Of a DNA stretch of 64,000 nucleotides, positions 38,901-52,900 are shown piece after piece (the first letter of the stretch is position 1; every line of letters starts with the position of its first letter). A program made the translations under genes and the position numbers. The notes beneath the pieces are model-generated. The model had not been told where the DNA came from. It saw only the letters and a program-made list of their open reading frames with translations, and searched no databases. Source of the DNA: Galaxea fascicularis (Eukaryota > Cnidaria > Anthozoa > Scleractinia > Euphylliidae); NCBI GenBank assembly GCA_948470475.1, contig OX419345.1, forward strand, positions 15,215,170 to 15,279,169, read 5' to 3'.

Positions 38901-41900
38901 GCGCACGCATAAGCAAATGAGACAACTTGGTCGGAAACTTACAGTACAGACCTCAAACTTGGTAGTAAGAGGTATATATACACTTGTAGTAAAAGGAAAA
39001 TGTAAGTCCAGTCAACTGACTGAATTAACAGATTAGTGCTGGTTAGTTGCTTTGCTGAAGGTAATAGTTAATTTACTTCCCTTCTTTCCAGGTTTAAAAT
39101 ATTTTGAACCAGTTTGATTTTTATTTTCCTGTTTCAGATTATGGTTTACTGCAATGAATTTGATGTAAAGCAAAAAAAATTAAACTGGTTCAAAACTTTT
39201 TAAACAAAATACAAATTTGAAGCACAACATAGGCAATTAAGAAAAGCTAAAGAAAGAAGACAGAACACATTTTAAGATGAGCAAACACGACTGGTTGATG
39301 ATGCGACAGTCAACAACAAGTTATGCTGGCCATTGTGACTTATATTCTGTTGTATTTCAGAGACATTAATCTCTCCAGAGGTCTTTGCTGAGGTGCTGTG
39401 TGATGATCTTGATTTGCCTGCTGCATCTTTTGTGCCAGCTGTGGTTTCAGCCATCAGGCAGCAGATTAAACAGTTTGACTCAGATTCAGAAATAACACTG
39501 GATCAACAAACAGATCAGAGGGTTACAATCAAGGTAAAGTTGTACTTGTATGCCTACATGTTGAAGGACTGCTTGGTTAAAAGGTCCAAACATCACTGTT
39601 ATTTCTTAAGTATGGAATTAAGTATTCTCAGGCTGAGTTGTCTGTTAATTTACTGTACCTTGCAAATTATTACTTATGGTTAATTAAGCCTCTCAGTTCA
39701 AGAGATTTTTAAGAGGCTATCAAGTGTCATTTGGAACTGGTCGCAATTCACTCCGAGTCAACTTTTAGAGGCCCAAAAAGCACATTTGCTTCAAGTTTTC
39801 AGTTGCTCTTCAAGTAACATACCAATTTGGGTTTATATAAATCAGTCAGTTACCCTTTACTGAAATTCGTCTGCTCTGTGTTCAGAAGAGTGAAATATTG
39901 AACTTGCCTCTGGAATGTTATCATGCAGTGTAGGCTATTCCAGAATGTTCTCTATAGATGTTTCTGGAAATAGCTGAGTCGCCATTACTAGAGAGTTCCA
40001 GTACGTTTGAAAATAGACATGATCAATCAATGTGATAAGTTACTAAAAATAGTCCAAGATATGGAACATTCTAGATCACAGCTAGCAACCTATATAAGTA
40101 GGGTTAGTTTCAGCAAGATTATTGGTTGTTATGGTTTTATTGTCCTTGTTCTTGGTTATTGGTCTCGATCTCGTTCCTATTGTTGGTTGTTCAGCGAAAA
40201 TCAGTTCAATTTCAATCGAAAGGTCAAGAAGGTCAAGTTCAGTGGTAATTGTCAAGTTGTAAGTTTTCAAGTTCACGCTTCCACTTGTTCTGATAAAACT
40301 CTGACAAACTCTCTGAAACCAGTGCTTTCCAAAGGGCTTCTGGCTGCTTATTGTAGTCAAAGTCCGCAGTGAAATCCAGCGCTAGAAAAAAAGTTGGATA
40401 CACTGTTGCTTGGACGATAATAAATAGGTATTATGTATATTTCATGGTAACTGAAATGGTGGGTTTCATGGACTTGACTGTTAACATAAAAGTCATAATA
40501 ACTTGGTTCAAATGATATGTTGTAACAGCGTATTACATATGGGCAGTCAAAATCCCCAATGTTGGCTTGGAAGTTTTGAACTTGTTGCACACTGGCTTTT
40601 GCCGAAGGAATTGCACCACTGTTTATTGCAGTATTTTTCTTTTCCCTCTGAATGATGATCGCTCACAGCACCTTTGCTTGCACTAAGTGTTAATTGAAAC
40701 TCTTTGGAAACACTGCCTTTTATATCCCAAGGTGTCAATTTGAAAGAAAATTGTAAATTTTAATCCACACAGCTTAACATCCACGTTGGTAACATTTCAC
40801 TAATGGATCAGTTTGAGTGGGACTTGTCTGAACCCCTCAACTCTCCAGAACAGTTTGCGCTCAGCTTGTGTTCCGATCTGGGGCTTGGCGGCGAGTTTGC
40901 CACAGCAATAGCGTACAGTATTCGCGGTCAACTAAGTTGGCATTCAAAAACATATGCCTTCAGTGAAGCGCCATTATCGACTATTGAGGCACCAATAAGA
41001 TCGGGAACGGATGTGGATAACTGGGGCCCATATTTAGAGACACTGACAGATGCTGAGATGGAAAAGAAATTGCGTGACCAGGACAGGAATACCAGGTTTG
41101 TACATTGTTGTTTTCTTTGGTTAGGTTTTAAATTAGTTTAGTTAGGTTAGTTTCTAAATTCTCTGTACAGCTTTTTGTGTAGTGGAGGAATGACAACTGT
41201 TGACTTCAATAATACTAACTACTTATTAACCGAGATTGAGGTCGTTACAGGAAGATCTCAAACTGAGGCCTTGTCGTATTGACCGAGCGATAGCTACGTC
41301 AATACAGCTAGGCCGAGGTTTTAGATTTTCCCGTAACGACCTCACTCTCGGTTATTAAGTTGTTTATTATATGGCTAACATAGTGGTTCTAAAGGGAAAA
41401 AAACTTAGTTAAAGCAGAAGTCTTCGCTTCACGGTAATCTATTCATTGAATTTTTCCAAACCCAGGTGAAACGTTTCACTAACAGTTTCCCTGGTCGTAT
41501 TTTCAGTTTTTTGCTCTAGTGGCAACAATTTTCAATGTAAATAAAACAAATGTGGCCTTTGGACGACTTTTTGTTTTTCCTTTCCTAATTTCCATCGGTA
41601 ATCGGCCCGTAGGCATTACGGGAGAATAATACCCTATTATTATAAATATGCCAGAGTACACAGATTGGTTTAAGAGTATGACTAAGAAGGCTGGTCAGTC
41701 TGGTGATTTAAGGCAGCTCTTTTGATGTGGGAAGAAATGTTAAGGTGTTAGTTTACCATTTAGTGTTTTGGCTGATAAAAATAGTGTGTGCGATCTCTAA
41801 TCAAATGCAACACAAGTCAACCAAGAGCCTACTAACGTCGTATAGACTGCTAATACTCCAAACAACCTTGTTGTACATTAAAGTCAGGTTTTGTTTTTAA

Positions 41901-42242
41901 GACAAGGTCAGGTACACGATTCAGTGATTGTGTGTGAGAATGGCCAACAGCTGGGTTTGTTTGCAGAAATTATTTTTTGGTGTCTTAAATTCCTTGTCGT
42001 TGGGTGAAGATTGAGTTCTTTTCTAAGCTGCACTGAAAAGCTTGACTGATAGTAGGAGCTAGTCTCACATTTGTTAGGTTGTATGTCACAGTTCAATGTT
42101 TGTGGCCTTGCAAAGAGCTTTTAAGTTATATTTTTAAGATGCCACATTATCTTCTAGTTGTCTTTGTCTTTGCTTATGATCTTTATGGTCCTTTTTTTAC
42201 AGGCGAATGCGACGTCTTGCCAACACAGCTCCTGTGTTTTAA
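35981..42242 (+). CDS. SMARCB1: SMARCB1/SNF5, core subunit of the SWI/SNF (BAF) chromatin-remodelling complex
   Basis: Five coding exons: 35981-36444, 38501-38628, 39361-39533, 40773-41095 and 42203-42242, with matching phases (2, 1, 0, 2). They give 375 residues (human 385). I chose ATG 35981 because [15 protein letters not shown] aligns with the start of animal SMARCB1; upstream codons in frame lack another ATG. Exon 1 is the winged-helix DNA-binding domain ([29 protein letters not shown]). Exons 2-4 hold the two SNF5 repeats ([20 protein letters not shown], then [12 protein letters not shown]), which contact other BAF subunits. Exons 4-5 give the conserved basic helix ([15 protein letters not shown]), which binds the nucleosome acidic patch. 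Every conserved block is present, so the gene looks functional. Introns contain several MITEs and a SINE. A second upstream first exon (32392-32924) could replace exon 1. Confidence 0.96.
36542..36943. mobile_element. Inverted-repeat element in SMARCB1 intron 1
   Basis: CTGTGATCCATGATGCATGA at the left and the complementary CATGTGTTATGGGTCACAG at the right frame about 400 bp. Subterminal TTTCATAGTCCGCGGTGCA and TGCACTGCGGGCTATGGAAC are also inverted. A short ATGATGC tandem lies in the left arm. Confidence 0.65.
37005..37450. mobile_element. Inverted-repeat element in SMARCB1 intron 1
   Basis: The left arm has ATGGATCTGGGAGAGGAC, TTGGATTACC, AGGGTACTCC-like blocks and AAATAATTT. The right arm has the same blocks complemented in reverse order, ending GTCCTCTCCCCATGG. 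No transposase is visible. Confidence 0.55.
37773..37846 (-). mobile_element. tRNA-Gly(CCC)-derived SINE head
   Basis: The minus strand reads as a tRNA shape: A-box region TTGGTGCAGTGGTGAGAG, anticodon loop CTCGCCTCCCACC and B box GGTTCAATTCC. This is close to tRNA-Gly-CCC, but the acceptor stem arms do not pair well and the sequence continues into an AT-rich tail toward 37740. It is a SINE rather than a tRNA gene, in SMARCB1 intron 1. Confidence 0.65.
38813..38990. repeat. Dispersed repeat shared with 50404-50685
   Basis: TATCTCTCAGTTAGTA.GCGCAGTG.GATTGGTCAATTTT, then CTACTGTACGGCC, GGCCCGCGC and AACTTACAGTAC.GACCTC occur in the same order in the RASAL1-type intron at 50404-50685. It is probably a non-autonomous element; this copy is shorter and lies in SMARCB1 intron 2. 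Confidence 0.6.
41222..41359. mobile_element. Palindromic MITE (138 bp)
   Basis: The arms are CTTATTAACCGAGATTGAGG and its complement CCTCACTCTCGGTTATTAAG, extending through GTCGTTACAGG/CCCGTAACGAC. The arms span most of the element. It lies in SMARCB1 intron 4. Confidence 0.75.
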
Positions 42243-42686
42243 AACACCTTGTTATCCAAAGATAAAACAGTCTATTATGACTAGATAGTTCACCATGTTA
42301 TTTGTAAATAAGAGTTGAAAAGTCTTAAACGTTGGTAAAGAAGAACTTTCTTTGTTGTTACTCTGCGTTCCAGTATTGAACAACCTTTTCAAGTTCAAAA
42401 CCCAACCATTTTGAGTTTCCATTAGTCCCCGGCGATGGTTGTGACTAAAAGTCTTCATTGCGTTCTGCCATTTACGTTCTGCAGTTGCGTGTTGATTGTA
42501 TTTGTAGTCTAGACTAACAGCAGAGTGAAATGTGGAAGTTTTGAACTTTACAGTTTTCAAGTTTAAGAAAAGTGCAGCAAACTTTGTTCCTTGTAAGAGG
42601 TAGAAAGTGATTCTGTTTTGTTCAGACAAGGTAGTTAAAGAGTTGTTGAAAAGGAATGTTGTGAAAGTTTCTGAGGAAGACGACAA

Positions 42687-42692
42687 AATAAA
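42687..42692 (+). terminator. Candidate polyadenylation signal, SMARCB1
   Basis: AATAAA lies about 445 bases after the SMARCB1 stop codon, within the AT-rich gap before the converging RASAL1-type gene. Confidence 0.4.
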
Positions 42693-43491
42693 GAGAACAA
42701 CCCAGTTGAAATGTAAGCATTTAAACTAATTCTCTTTAATTGCTTTTTTGTTGATATCTATCTATATATATATTAACGTCTTTAAGATGTTGTTCAAAAG
42801 AACTACATCTATACTACAATTTATGCAGTTGTGGATCCAAGATCCTAAATCTGGGATTTCTATTTCGCCTCAGTTGGTGACATATTTGCCGTTTAAAAAA
42901 CATTTTACTTTTGGAGTGCGACTTTTTTAATTGCATTTCCTTAAAAAAAATTGGGCTTCAGCTACTACAGTATTCAAATTAGACAACCCTTCAGCTGTAT
43001 CTGTAGCCTTAAAAGTTGTAAATAACATAACGAACGTTACCCGGTGGAAAGTACTGAAGCGTCTGTTCTTTCATACTTTGGAATTTCGTGTGTAGGCTCC
43101 GAACATTTGAACCACTTTTAACAACATAGTAAACAGCACCACAGGAAATACTGCTCAGAAGCTTTCTTTTGAAATGGCCCTACTTCAGGATTTCATCCAC
43201 AAAAGTGAGACCCATGGTGTACAGCATGTATGCTCCTTTAGAAGGCTCACAAGTAAATATAATCCCCAAGCGGTCATTTTCAGAGCATGTTTGCCTCGAT
43301 AGTGTAGTTTTTATTGGACTAAGGAATCACGAGATGGGCGTTGGGTACCCACTCGAGGGCATGGGCTTTTTCTTTCTTCTGAGCGACGAGGTGTCACCTT
43401 GATAAAGAAAAGAAAGCCACGGAAAAAAAAACATCGCGATGACGAACATCGCGCTAAAGTGATGTTGAACTACAGCATTGTTAAGTTAGAC

Positions 43492-43805
43492 TAAGGCCTT
43501 GTCCTCACAAGCGAAGCAGCCGGCATAAGCACAAGAGTAAGACAGGCGAGGACGTGCAAAACGCAAGTATAAACATAAGCGTAAGGCCGTTGCAAGAAGA
43601 ACAAAACTTGGATTTTTTTGCGTTTGTGTTTGCGTCCCAGTGAGGACATGCTCAGAGCAAGCGCAAGCAAACGTTTCGGTGCCAGGAAATGATACGAAAA
43701 TCATATCTGCGTTTGTAGTTATGCTTGCGTTGTCCATGTTCTCACCTGTCTTGTCACTGCACTTTCGCTCAGTTTTTCTAGCGTTGCTAGTGAGGACCAG
43801 GCTTA
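43492..43805. mobile_element. Inverted-repeat transposon related to 24189-24588
   Basis: The ends are TAAGGCCTTGTCCTCACAAGC and GCTAGTGAGGACCAGGCTTA. The interior is rich in (G)CATAAGC and GCAAGC repeats, as in the element at 24189-24588. It lies just downstream of the RASAL1-type stop codon. Confidence 0.7.
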
Positions 43806-43971
43806 ACAGTAAGAATTTCACCTGCACAAATATGTGTATATACACAGCGTAACAGCAGCCCGTGAAAGTAATATCAGGCTGTTTTCATTTGACTTTCACT
43901 CTCTACTGAAACCACATTATCTGACCCAAGTTTGACCGCAAGTCAGTTGTGAAAGAACCAAATCTAACATT

Positions 43972-46900
43972 CTACGACCTCTTAATCGCCTTTTCCTCAA
44001 ACGTTTGGTGAGCTTTTTCAAGCTCGTCAATGACTTCAAGTAGCTTAACAGCCATAGCTCTCTCACTATCAGACACAGTTGTGTGCTGTTCCTTCGTAGG
44101 GAACTCAGCCTTTCGATCCGGGGAAGTTCGCAGATAATTTTCGTTGATGTCAATAGGATCCTTCTGGAATTCTTGCGCCCCCAGAAACTTCTGTCTCAGC
44201 TCCTGTCGGCTCTGCAAGAGCTGGGTGAAAATCATTTGAGCTTCGGAGTCTGGATCGAGTGGGTCTCGCCAGTCACTCAAAGTCACGTGGGTGTGAGTTG
44301 GTTGGCAGCCTCCAGCTAAAACATTGCAAAAACGTAAGAGTTATGCAGTGTATTTACGTTCAATGAAACTTGAAAGAATCATTGATGAAAAACTGTATTC
44401 CAGCTGTTGTGTGGTTGATAAGCTAGGGTCTATTCCTTTTTAATTTTTAGAGAATGCTCATTACAATCCCGTCCTGGCCAAAAGAGTTTGGGAGGTCGTT
44501 TTGGAGGATACTTGCCTTTTTCAAGCTTTTTTTGTGTAAATTGTAAGCAACCAACAAATTACACCCTTGGGAATAGCAACCTGAACAATGTTGAAGTCCT
44601 TAAAAGATGTCAGACACATGTTTCACTGACATCCAACATTGTCCAGGAGGGAGGGTGACTAAATTGTCCCATATGTTTTGGATTGAACATAGAATTAATA
44701 GATATAAACATTGACTTTGTATTTAGCTCGTCCTCTTTGTCGACAAACTCTTGCTGATGTTTAATTAGTCACCGAAGTGGGGATGGTTCTTCTTGGATAT
44801 TCGCTGCTCGATAAATATTTACCACTGGCCACCGACACTGGGTGAATGATTTTTAAGTATATACCAAAACGGTGAGATAATAGAGCATAACGTGACTAAA
44901 TATTCCCTGGGGAATATCCGGTGATATTCCCCAAATGCGCGTTGCGAGAAATATTTGAAGGATAATAACGACAATAGTCTCCATTTGGCTTTAAAAATAT
45001 GCTCGGATATTTGCCTGCGGACATTACCAGTCCCTCGGAGCTCACAATTTTCCTCGAGCTTCTCTCTCGGAAAACTGTTCGCCTCTCGGAACAGATAATG
45101 TCCGCGGATAAATATCCGAGTATATTTTCGTCCCAAATGGAAACTATTGTTTATTTATCGCATGGTAAGCACTCCTTTTGTACCTAACGTTGAGATGTTG
45201 AGCTCTACCTTTCACATTTTTTCTGTTTGCACTTACCTTGCCTGAGCAGACGTTTGCAACATGTCCATTTGTTTTTGTGAAAGGTTCCTGGATGAAAATC
45301 ACTCAGCATTTTTGGATTGGCAATTGTTGTTTTCCTTATCGCCGATAACCACTGATTCATGTCATTCACATCCTAACATAAAATGCACCAAAAACTTTAG
45401 TAAGGCGGTTTTGATGCGTATTTGAGAAAACTAATACGTTGAAAGAATATTACCAATGGAATCTGAGGAAAGAACACACTACGCATCGGTCGATTTTTCT
45501 AATATCTGAGTTGTAGGGAAAAGGCTGCAGGCTATGCCATTTGAATCCGCTAATTTACCATAAACGCTTTGTAACGTGGGCTATGATTCATAAATTGGTT
45601 GGACTATTTGGAAATGCTGTCCACCTATTACGGCTGATTTAGAGGCTAATTAGGCTGTGTCCGTTCCGAAGACGTACAACACGCGGTTGACGTTTGGGAA
45701 AACTACGACTTGTGTTTTTAAACCAGTTAAATGTCATCTCAAACGTCTACTTTCGCTTTTACTTATAGTCTAGAAATATAGAGAGTCCTAAATAGTTTTG
45801 GAGGAAGTAATGTTGTTTCCTGTGCTGCCAAAAAAAAACGATGTTAAACACGAACCTCAGTGTGGCAAGAAAAAAGTGATTACTCTCCGTAGCTGAATGT
45901 AAGATTGACTAACGTTACCTGTGCAGCTAGGTAGAGGATTTGAATGGTGTCGTCGTAATCTTTGCTCACCACTTGAAATACATTTGGCTTCTGAAATGCT
46001 GATTCATCCACTCGCTCAATAGCGAGGATTTTTTTTGTGGGAAGAAATTGTCTTGTCTGAAAAAAAGGAAAAAAAAAAGATTATAAGGTATTTTGTTCAT
46101 TTGACTTTTGACTTTGACTTCTAACAGCTTAGAACTGATGTGCAAATGAAATGGTATCTCGTCAGGCACCTTTTTAAACTTAACCCCTTAAGAATAGTTT
46201 TTTCTTTTGATCAAGAGGTTCACCATCCTAAAATGAAGTTGTCGTAGGTGTTTTAAGGTCTTGGTGTGCAGCGCATGCCTTTCTACATTTTGTTTTTTTT
46301 TTGTTTTTACTGAATTTCTTGGAGCACGTCGCCCACTTGAGAGTACGAACATATAGCATGCTCCACCTTAGCTTTGTTTCGCAAATAGTGCGTGCTTATG
46401 TGCTTACGCATTGCCTTCACATTCTTCTGTCTCTTCTGAGTCCCTTGCTCTCCTTATGTTTTTCGCGCGAAAGCTAAAAGTGGCATTTTTATCTCATTCA
46501 TTTTTATACGTTCTGCCTTCCCATATCCGTACTTAGTCCTTTCCCATTTATCATTTTCAACTTATCCACACCAGTTTTCTTACTTGAGAAGCTTTGGTTT
46601 TGGCGAACAGAGAAGTTTTGTTTTTTTTTATATCTAGTTTGCACGTGATGTGTGCCCATATTCGCACGCACTGCGCTGCCTGTAATTTTTTTGGATATTT
46701 CCCTTGATTCGTTCACGCACCTGAGAATCATTTGTTTTGGCATACAGGAAGTTCTCCGTGCTTAGCCAACAGTAACGCTTTTTGAACTTGTATGGTTTTG
46801 GTAGCTTGGAGTCCTTGTAGCGGCACTTCTTGACGAAACCTTGTTTGATGATCAGTGAGTGGCTGAAAACAGTTCGCCTGTGGTCGCATCCGGGAACTGA

Positions 46901-49900
46901 ATGGAAAACGTTAATCGTAAGGAAAAGGTGAGAGAGAGGCCTAATAGCTAATTTTAATTAAAATAGACCCAGGCCAATTGGCAAAAAAAAGAAAACTGAA
47001 TTGATCTCTTCGTCAATGTATGTGCCTTAATTCAGAGAATGCTAGCAAAGTGCTATGTTGCAGAACGTCCGGACAAAGACTGCTCCGATCAATCCTGATG
47101 CCTTCAAATACCCTTGTTGTCTATGTTCTTTAATGTAACATGATTTTATTGAGGCCTTGTGAATGCTTCGAATCTCCATGGTGTTGCACATTACCCCAAC
47201 CCTCCGCGAAGCAGTAAAATTCGCAGCAACTGAGCAATTAACATCACAAACGACAAGTAATGTTTGCTGTAAGTTCAGGGGGTTGCAGATTCAATTGCCA
47301 ATGATGTTTTCAAAGCGTCTGAAATGCATTCTGTAAGTTATATCTGAAGTCGACCAGAAAAACGAGAGACTTGAGCTAATTTTAAGTCCGAGGGCCGTTA
47401 TTTTCGTTAGATATGCAAAATGACATCATCGTTTCGGCCTCAGTTGTTATAGTTACCTTCTTCGTCTTCCACGTCAGCAAGCCTGTCCAGGAAGTCCTTG
47501 ACTTCATCTGTATAGAAAGCGATCCATTTGTACAGCGGTCCCATCCACTCCTCCTTGCCGCCACGATGAGGGAACTCAATGTTGCCGATCTTTTGGACAG
47601 TCTGAGAACAGCAGGAGAGAAACAAAGAAACTTGTTCTTCATTTTATGATTTTCATCGTTCCATCATGAGAAGCTTGCTAACAAAACTGGAATACATTTT
47701 AAAGGCTTGGTGCCTACATGTACAACACTCATGAGGTACTGACCTTTGCCAAGATGGTTAATGTGCGCGAAACGTTCTTGTCTGCGTGGTTATCTCTCAA
47801 ACCAAAGAGCTTGGGTCCCAGAATTGCGGGCGCGTAGAACCGAAGGAACAGAAAACCACTTACAGCGGTGTACGTTGAGTCCTAAAAAGAGATGCCGAGC
47901 TCAGTGATCAATAAAGATAGACCTGATTGAAGTCAAATTCGGGTTCATAACCATTAATCTGTGCCAGGCTCTCAGTTAGTGCAGACGAGCGAACGGCGAA
48001 GGTCTGGGAAAGAGTGGGAATACCTATTTTCCTTCCCAGAGCCCCGCCGTTTTTTGCCCGTCTCTACTCTCTGACAGCCTGGCACAAACTGCATAACCAT
48101 CAACCAACTGACACACACTGTCTTCAATTTTGATTTGTCTGCGATTAAGATATCTGAATGATGACAGGATGTCATGTTTATGTTTGCACACAATTTGTGG
48201 ATTGCGAATACTACGCGATGTGGAAGGATCTTAGAGACGAGCTATTTTCTTTCCGATGATCTCGATATTGGATAACGCTGCCATTTACACCGTTTGGCAG
48301 CACTTATGTGTTGCGGGATGTCAAAAATTTTCAAAACTGCCAAACATAAAGCCCGTAAAACTTTCATGGTCAGTTTAATATGAAGTCTGTGGTTACCTCA
48401 TATCCAGGTTCATCTCCAAACTGATCAGATACCCGCCGCGCGATATTTCGGAAAGCAGCGCGCATATAACTTGGGCATTCCTTGACCGAGCTTAAAATGG
48501 ATGTCATGATAGCTTCCAGATAACCCGTCAGTACTGATAGGCTTCTGTCCTGTTCATCAACTGGCCTGAGGCTAAGTCGCCTGGAAATAAGCACACCTAG
48601 AGTTTAATCTCTGATAATAACGACACTTCAATGAATCAATAAATCGTGGAAGTAGCGAGCACTTAAAAGTAACGTTGTTACTTGATAGTGAGAAGTAAAA
48701 GTAACGAGAAATCAAACTGATGTAACAACCGTAACATCAATCGATCAGCAGTCGGTCGATCGATTGATTATCGACCCATCAACCGATCAATCAACGTTAA
48801 TTAAATTCTAATTTAGTGAGACTAGTTTAGGCTAGGATGTTTGCACAAATTGCAAAATAATCAAAGGAGTAACTTGACATGGCGTCGGTGGGTCAAACTT
48901 TACAGGCGTTTTTAAGAAAGAGTTGTTCAACAGATCGAGCTTCATTTCAGCAAGCATGTTAGAGCGACGCCTCTTAGTCAATCTGTGGACGTGCTGTCAT
49001 TTTTGTTGCCTAGTGATAGACGCTAAGAGACGCGACCTCTCAAAATTAGGGACATCTTTGAAGAAGGGATGCCACGGATTGAAAGTCACGATTCCAAGAA
49101 TTTCTTTACTGGCTAAACGGTTCGTTTCTGTTGATTCCATTACTCACCTAAATGCACTTGATTTGCGCTCAGTTCTGCTTGGGTCCAGCTCGCAGTATTT
49201 TCGCTCCTCAAAAATTTTGTCTATGACTGGCTTTAATGTGTCTGAAAGGTATGGCATGCCAACAATCTGGAAAAACAAAATGTTTTATTTACTACTTAGT
49301 GTAATGATAATCATGGTTTTGGAGAATCACGTCTTGTTTTGACCAATCACATAGATGCAGACAATGTGTCAGTCAGCGCCATCTGCCTTCCCCTCCCTCT
49401 CCCACTATCAAAGGACATACAGAACCAATCACCTTCATAAACTGCTCTATGCATTTCGCCGCCAAACTGTTACCTCTAAACAACGTCCTTGGATTACCTG
49501 TAAAAGGCAGGAATGTGAAGAACCGTGAACGTTTGATAAATAATCTGGTATTGTAAACCAGTGCGGTTTACTCATATAAGCTTACTGTTAGGAGTCAGTT
49601 GCTGAAAAGTCGGCCGAGAGCTTTCAGTGATGCTAGCAGAAATCGTATGTTTCTGGTTTGAAATAAGATCAAGACTTAGTAAGACGCGGACGTCGAAAGC
49701 AAGCGTTAGCTTATCCATTGTGAATTTGAGTTTTTGATTCTCCAATGAAGTCAATTTTCTTTTCCTGCTGACAGAAGACAACGTCCCACAGAGTTTAACA
49801 GTCGTAGCAAAAGAAAAAACAATTCTTACTTGATTTCCTTATCTCTCGAAGCGTGATGTAATCCAGAAAAGGTATCACCAAATCCTGACCAATGAACAGT

Positions 49901-52900
49901 CGAACCAGCTGGTGAGCCAGTGTAGCTGGGTCAGCAGCAGTCAGTTGCTCTATTAGGCTCAGGGCAGTTGGACTCAGGCTCTCTGGGTCAGAGGCGGAGT
50001 TGACTAGAATCTGCACAAGAGGCTGGTAGCATTGATGGGGCAGAATACGCTCCTGTGTCAGACGGACGTTGATTCTTATACTGCCAAGATCTTCCCTGTT
50101 AAACAAAAGAGACAACATATTACGGCAAATGTTATGACTCGCGGTAATCAACCAAAACTCAATGAATTTTCTCGCGTTTGGGCTAACATGTTAAATTGCA
50201 TGTCTGTAAACTGATTTTGAATTCATTGTGATTTGCACACTGTTTTAAATTCAGTGTTAAGATTTTAAAATTTCTGATCTTGCAAATTGAACGATTTGTG
50301 TGCAAAAAGCCTCACAAAAGGATGTGAGCTATAGCGACCTTACCTCAGTTTAGTTAGATCCTGTTTGAAAATTGGTGTTGTGTGTATACAGTGTGTATAC
50401 TACTTTATTATATCACTCAGTTAGTACACGCGCAGTGATTGGTCAATTTTGGGGGCCGTACTCTACTGTACGGCCCGCTAAATTTGAAAGATTCCTTTTT
50501 CGTGTGCCCGATTGACCTTGGAGATATAATAAATATCTTCCTAACCTCGTACTGTAAGTTACGGATCCTCGTTTTTTCCCGTTGATTTATGGCCCGCGCG
50601 ATTCGCACTTGGGCCATAAGCGAATGGGAAAAAACTCGATCCGTAACTTACAGTACGGACCTCGAACTCGGTTAGCAAGAGGTATGTATATGATGAAATC
50701 AGTGACAACAAGTTTTGGGTTAAGTCCATTTGACGTCTAACAATCAGTTTGAAAACTGGACTTACGTCTTTTGCTCTTTGATCTGAGGCAGTGGTAACAC
50801 CTTGTACCAGGTATCCCTGCTTTGTCCAGGTTTGAGCTTTGGTAGGAAGAATGTGGCCTGTAACAAGAATCACTAGTTTAGACTGACTGGTAACTGACCT
50901 TACAACATTAACATCAAAATCATCATTATCATCTATAATTAATTTTGTTACGTAGCTGGCGTTTTTCCCGCTACAGCGCGCCCATTTATTGGCTAGTTCA
51001 TGGTCACATGACATCTAACAATGAAACTTGTTACCGCCAAATGCTATGCGCGGGCAACATTGCGAAAACTATGACGTCAAACGGGAAACAGTTTACTGTT
51101 ACCCGCGAAATGTTGACTGCTGCCGCACGTGATCAGGGCGTGCAGCTGAAAGTGGCCGGATGTTGTCACTGGAATCTCAGCTCGTTTTTCAAAATTTGCT
51201 CTTGTTTCCCTTGAATCTCAATGTTTCCCTCGACTTCGTCTCGGGAAATAAAATTCGTTGTCCCCATCGGGACTTTAAGTGTTGAATATTCAATTCGATA
51301 AGTTAATTACATTTTATCGTTGTGTATGCAGCGGGCATCCATGTTAAACCCGGTAAACAATAACCTTTCCGGTGTATTCGGAGGCAGTTTTGAGAGTAAC
51401 ACTTAGGCCCTTCTAATTTCTCTGTAGAACGTCATAGTTATGGGGAGGAGAGAAGCAACCTTAATAGGCAAAACACTTGAAAGAAAGAGACTCTAAATCA
51501 GTAGTATTAAAAATACTTGGAAAACTGTAACGACAATCTAACCGTTGATAACGAGTCAATGTCTCCAAAATATCGAGATAAAAAAAGCACTTAGTGATAG
51601 CACTGCTCAATATGTACCCTTCGCTGAGAAAAAATAACAATTTATTCAGAATAATGCTACCTAATACTAATGCTTATCACGCTAATACGGGTTATTTCAG
51701 TTAAGGAATGCTAATTGTACCACAAACAGTTATTCTTAGAAAATAAATACAGAAAGGTGATAAAGTATGGTATCCGATAAACGGTTCATGCTAAAAAGTA
51801 TCCATAAAAAACTTTTCGAAAACGTTGATCAATAAACATATACAAAATTACAAGTCTTTAACATTGTAATGATAAAAAATTCCTTTAGAATTAAAAAAAA
51901 AGAATAGTAACTAGAATAAAAAAACAAAGTTTCTTAAAAAATGTTCATAAAAAAAGATAAAATTGATTAATTCGAGCAGGCGCTAATGTTTTCGATCTGT
52001 AAATCTGAATCAACAAAGTCTAATTATCGCCTTCTGACCTTTCAGTGAGTACTAGTTCGATAGTTGTACCTGTTGTATTCTGTCCGTGACCACGCCCTAA
52101 TTTCGCTATTCGTTCAGACGATCGTTTGTCGCGTTGTTTATTTACCTGTCCGGAACACCAAACATCATCCGATTCAATCTTCACTTCAGCCGTCATCTTG
52201 ATTTCTTGTGTCAGCTCCTTCACGTCGAACTCCAGATACTTTTGTTTGCTGGGAACCCAAAACTTTTTGTTTCCCTGGTTAAGAGAGAAAAGCGTCTTGG
52301 TACGTCAGTTGAACCACGCAAGTTCATAACATTTGGGATTGTCTGATGTTCTTTGCTGGTAATAGATCTCGTGCTATTCCTTTGTTTGCCTCTGCTAATG
52401 TCTTACCCCTCAATGTGCTCTATTTTGAAACAGTATGTTCTCTTATGCACGACATATTCACCAATTCTGCACTTCAGAATATAATGGTAATGGGCTACTA
52501 ATGTTAGTACAAACTAAAAAAAAAGTTTACTATTTTCTAGCCGAGCAACAGCTCTTCCAGCAAGAGGGTACAGGTAGCCTATACTCGGGCCTGTTACTAA
52601 AATATTGTTCAAGTCGATCGTAATTCAAGTTTGAGAAACATTTCTTTCAAAGAGAATGACAGCATGACAGCCTATGTTTGGCTCCGGAGTTTAAGTAAGA
52701 ACTTGTTATGTGAGATCCAATCAACTTTTTCGGCTAGCCCTCTCAGTTCAGTCTGGTATATCTGATTCAAAGATCTCGTGGAAACTTTAAAACTCTAGTA
52801 GCATGGGTTAAAAGTCTTCAGGCTAACGCATGCACAGGAAATTCGTGTTACGTACGAGAAAAGCAAAAAACTGAGCCCGGAACTGGACTCGTGACATTGC

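Noticed and set aside
40007..40372. Plus-strand open frame of 121 codons
   Set aside because: It lies within SMARCB1 intron 3; the exons on either side join in phase without it and the translation has no family match.
42252..42686. Minus-strand open frame of 144 codons
   Set aside because: It lies opposite the likely SMARCB1 3' UTR, with an unremarkable translation and no supporting signals.
48720..48800. CRISPR-like or iteron-like ATCGATC clusters
   Set aside because: The units are irregular, short and without regular spacers; it is simple low-complexity sequence in an intron, and CRISPR arrays do not occur in animal nuclear DNA.
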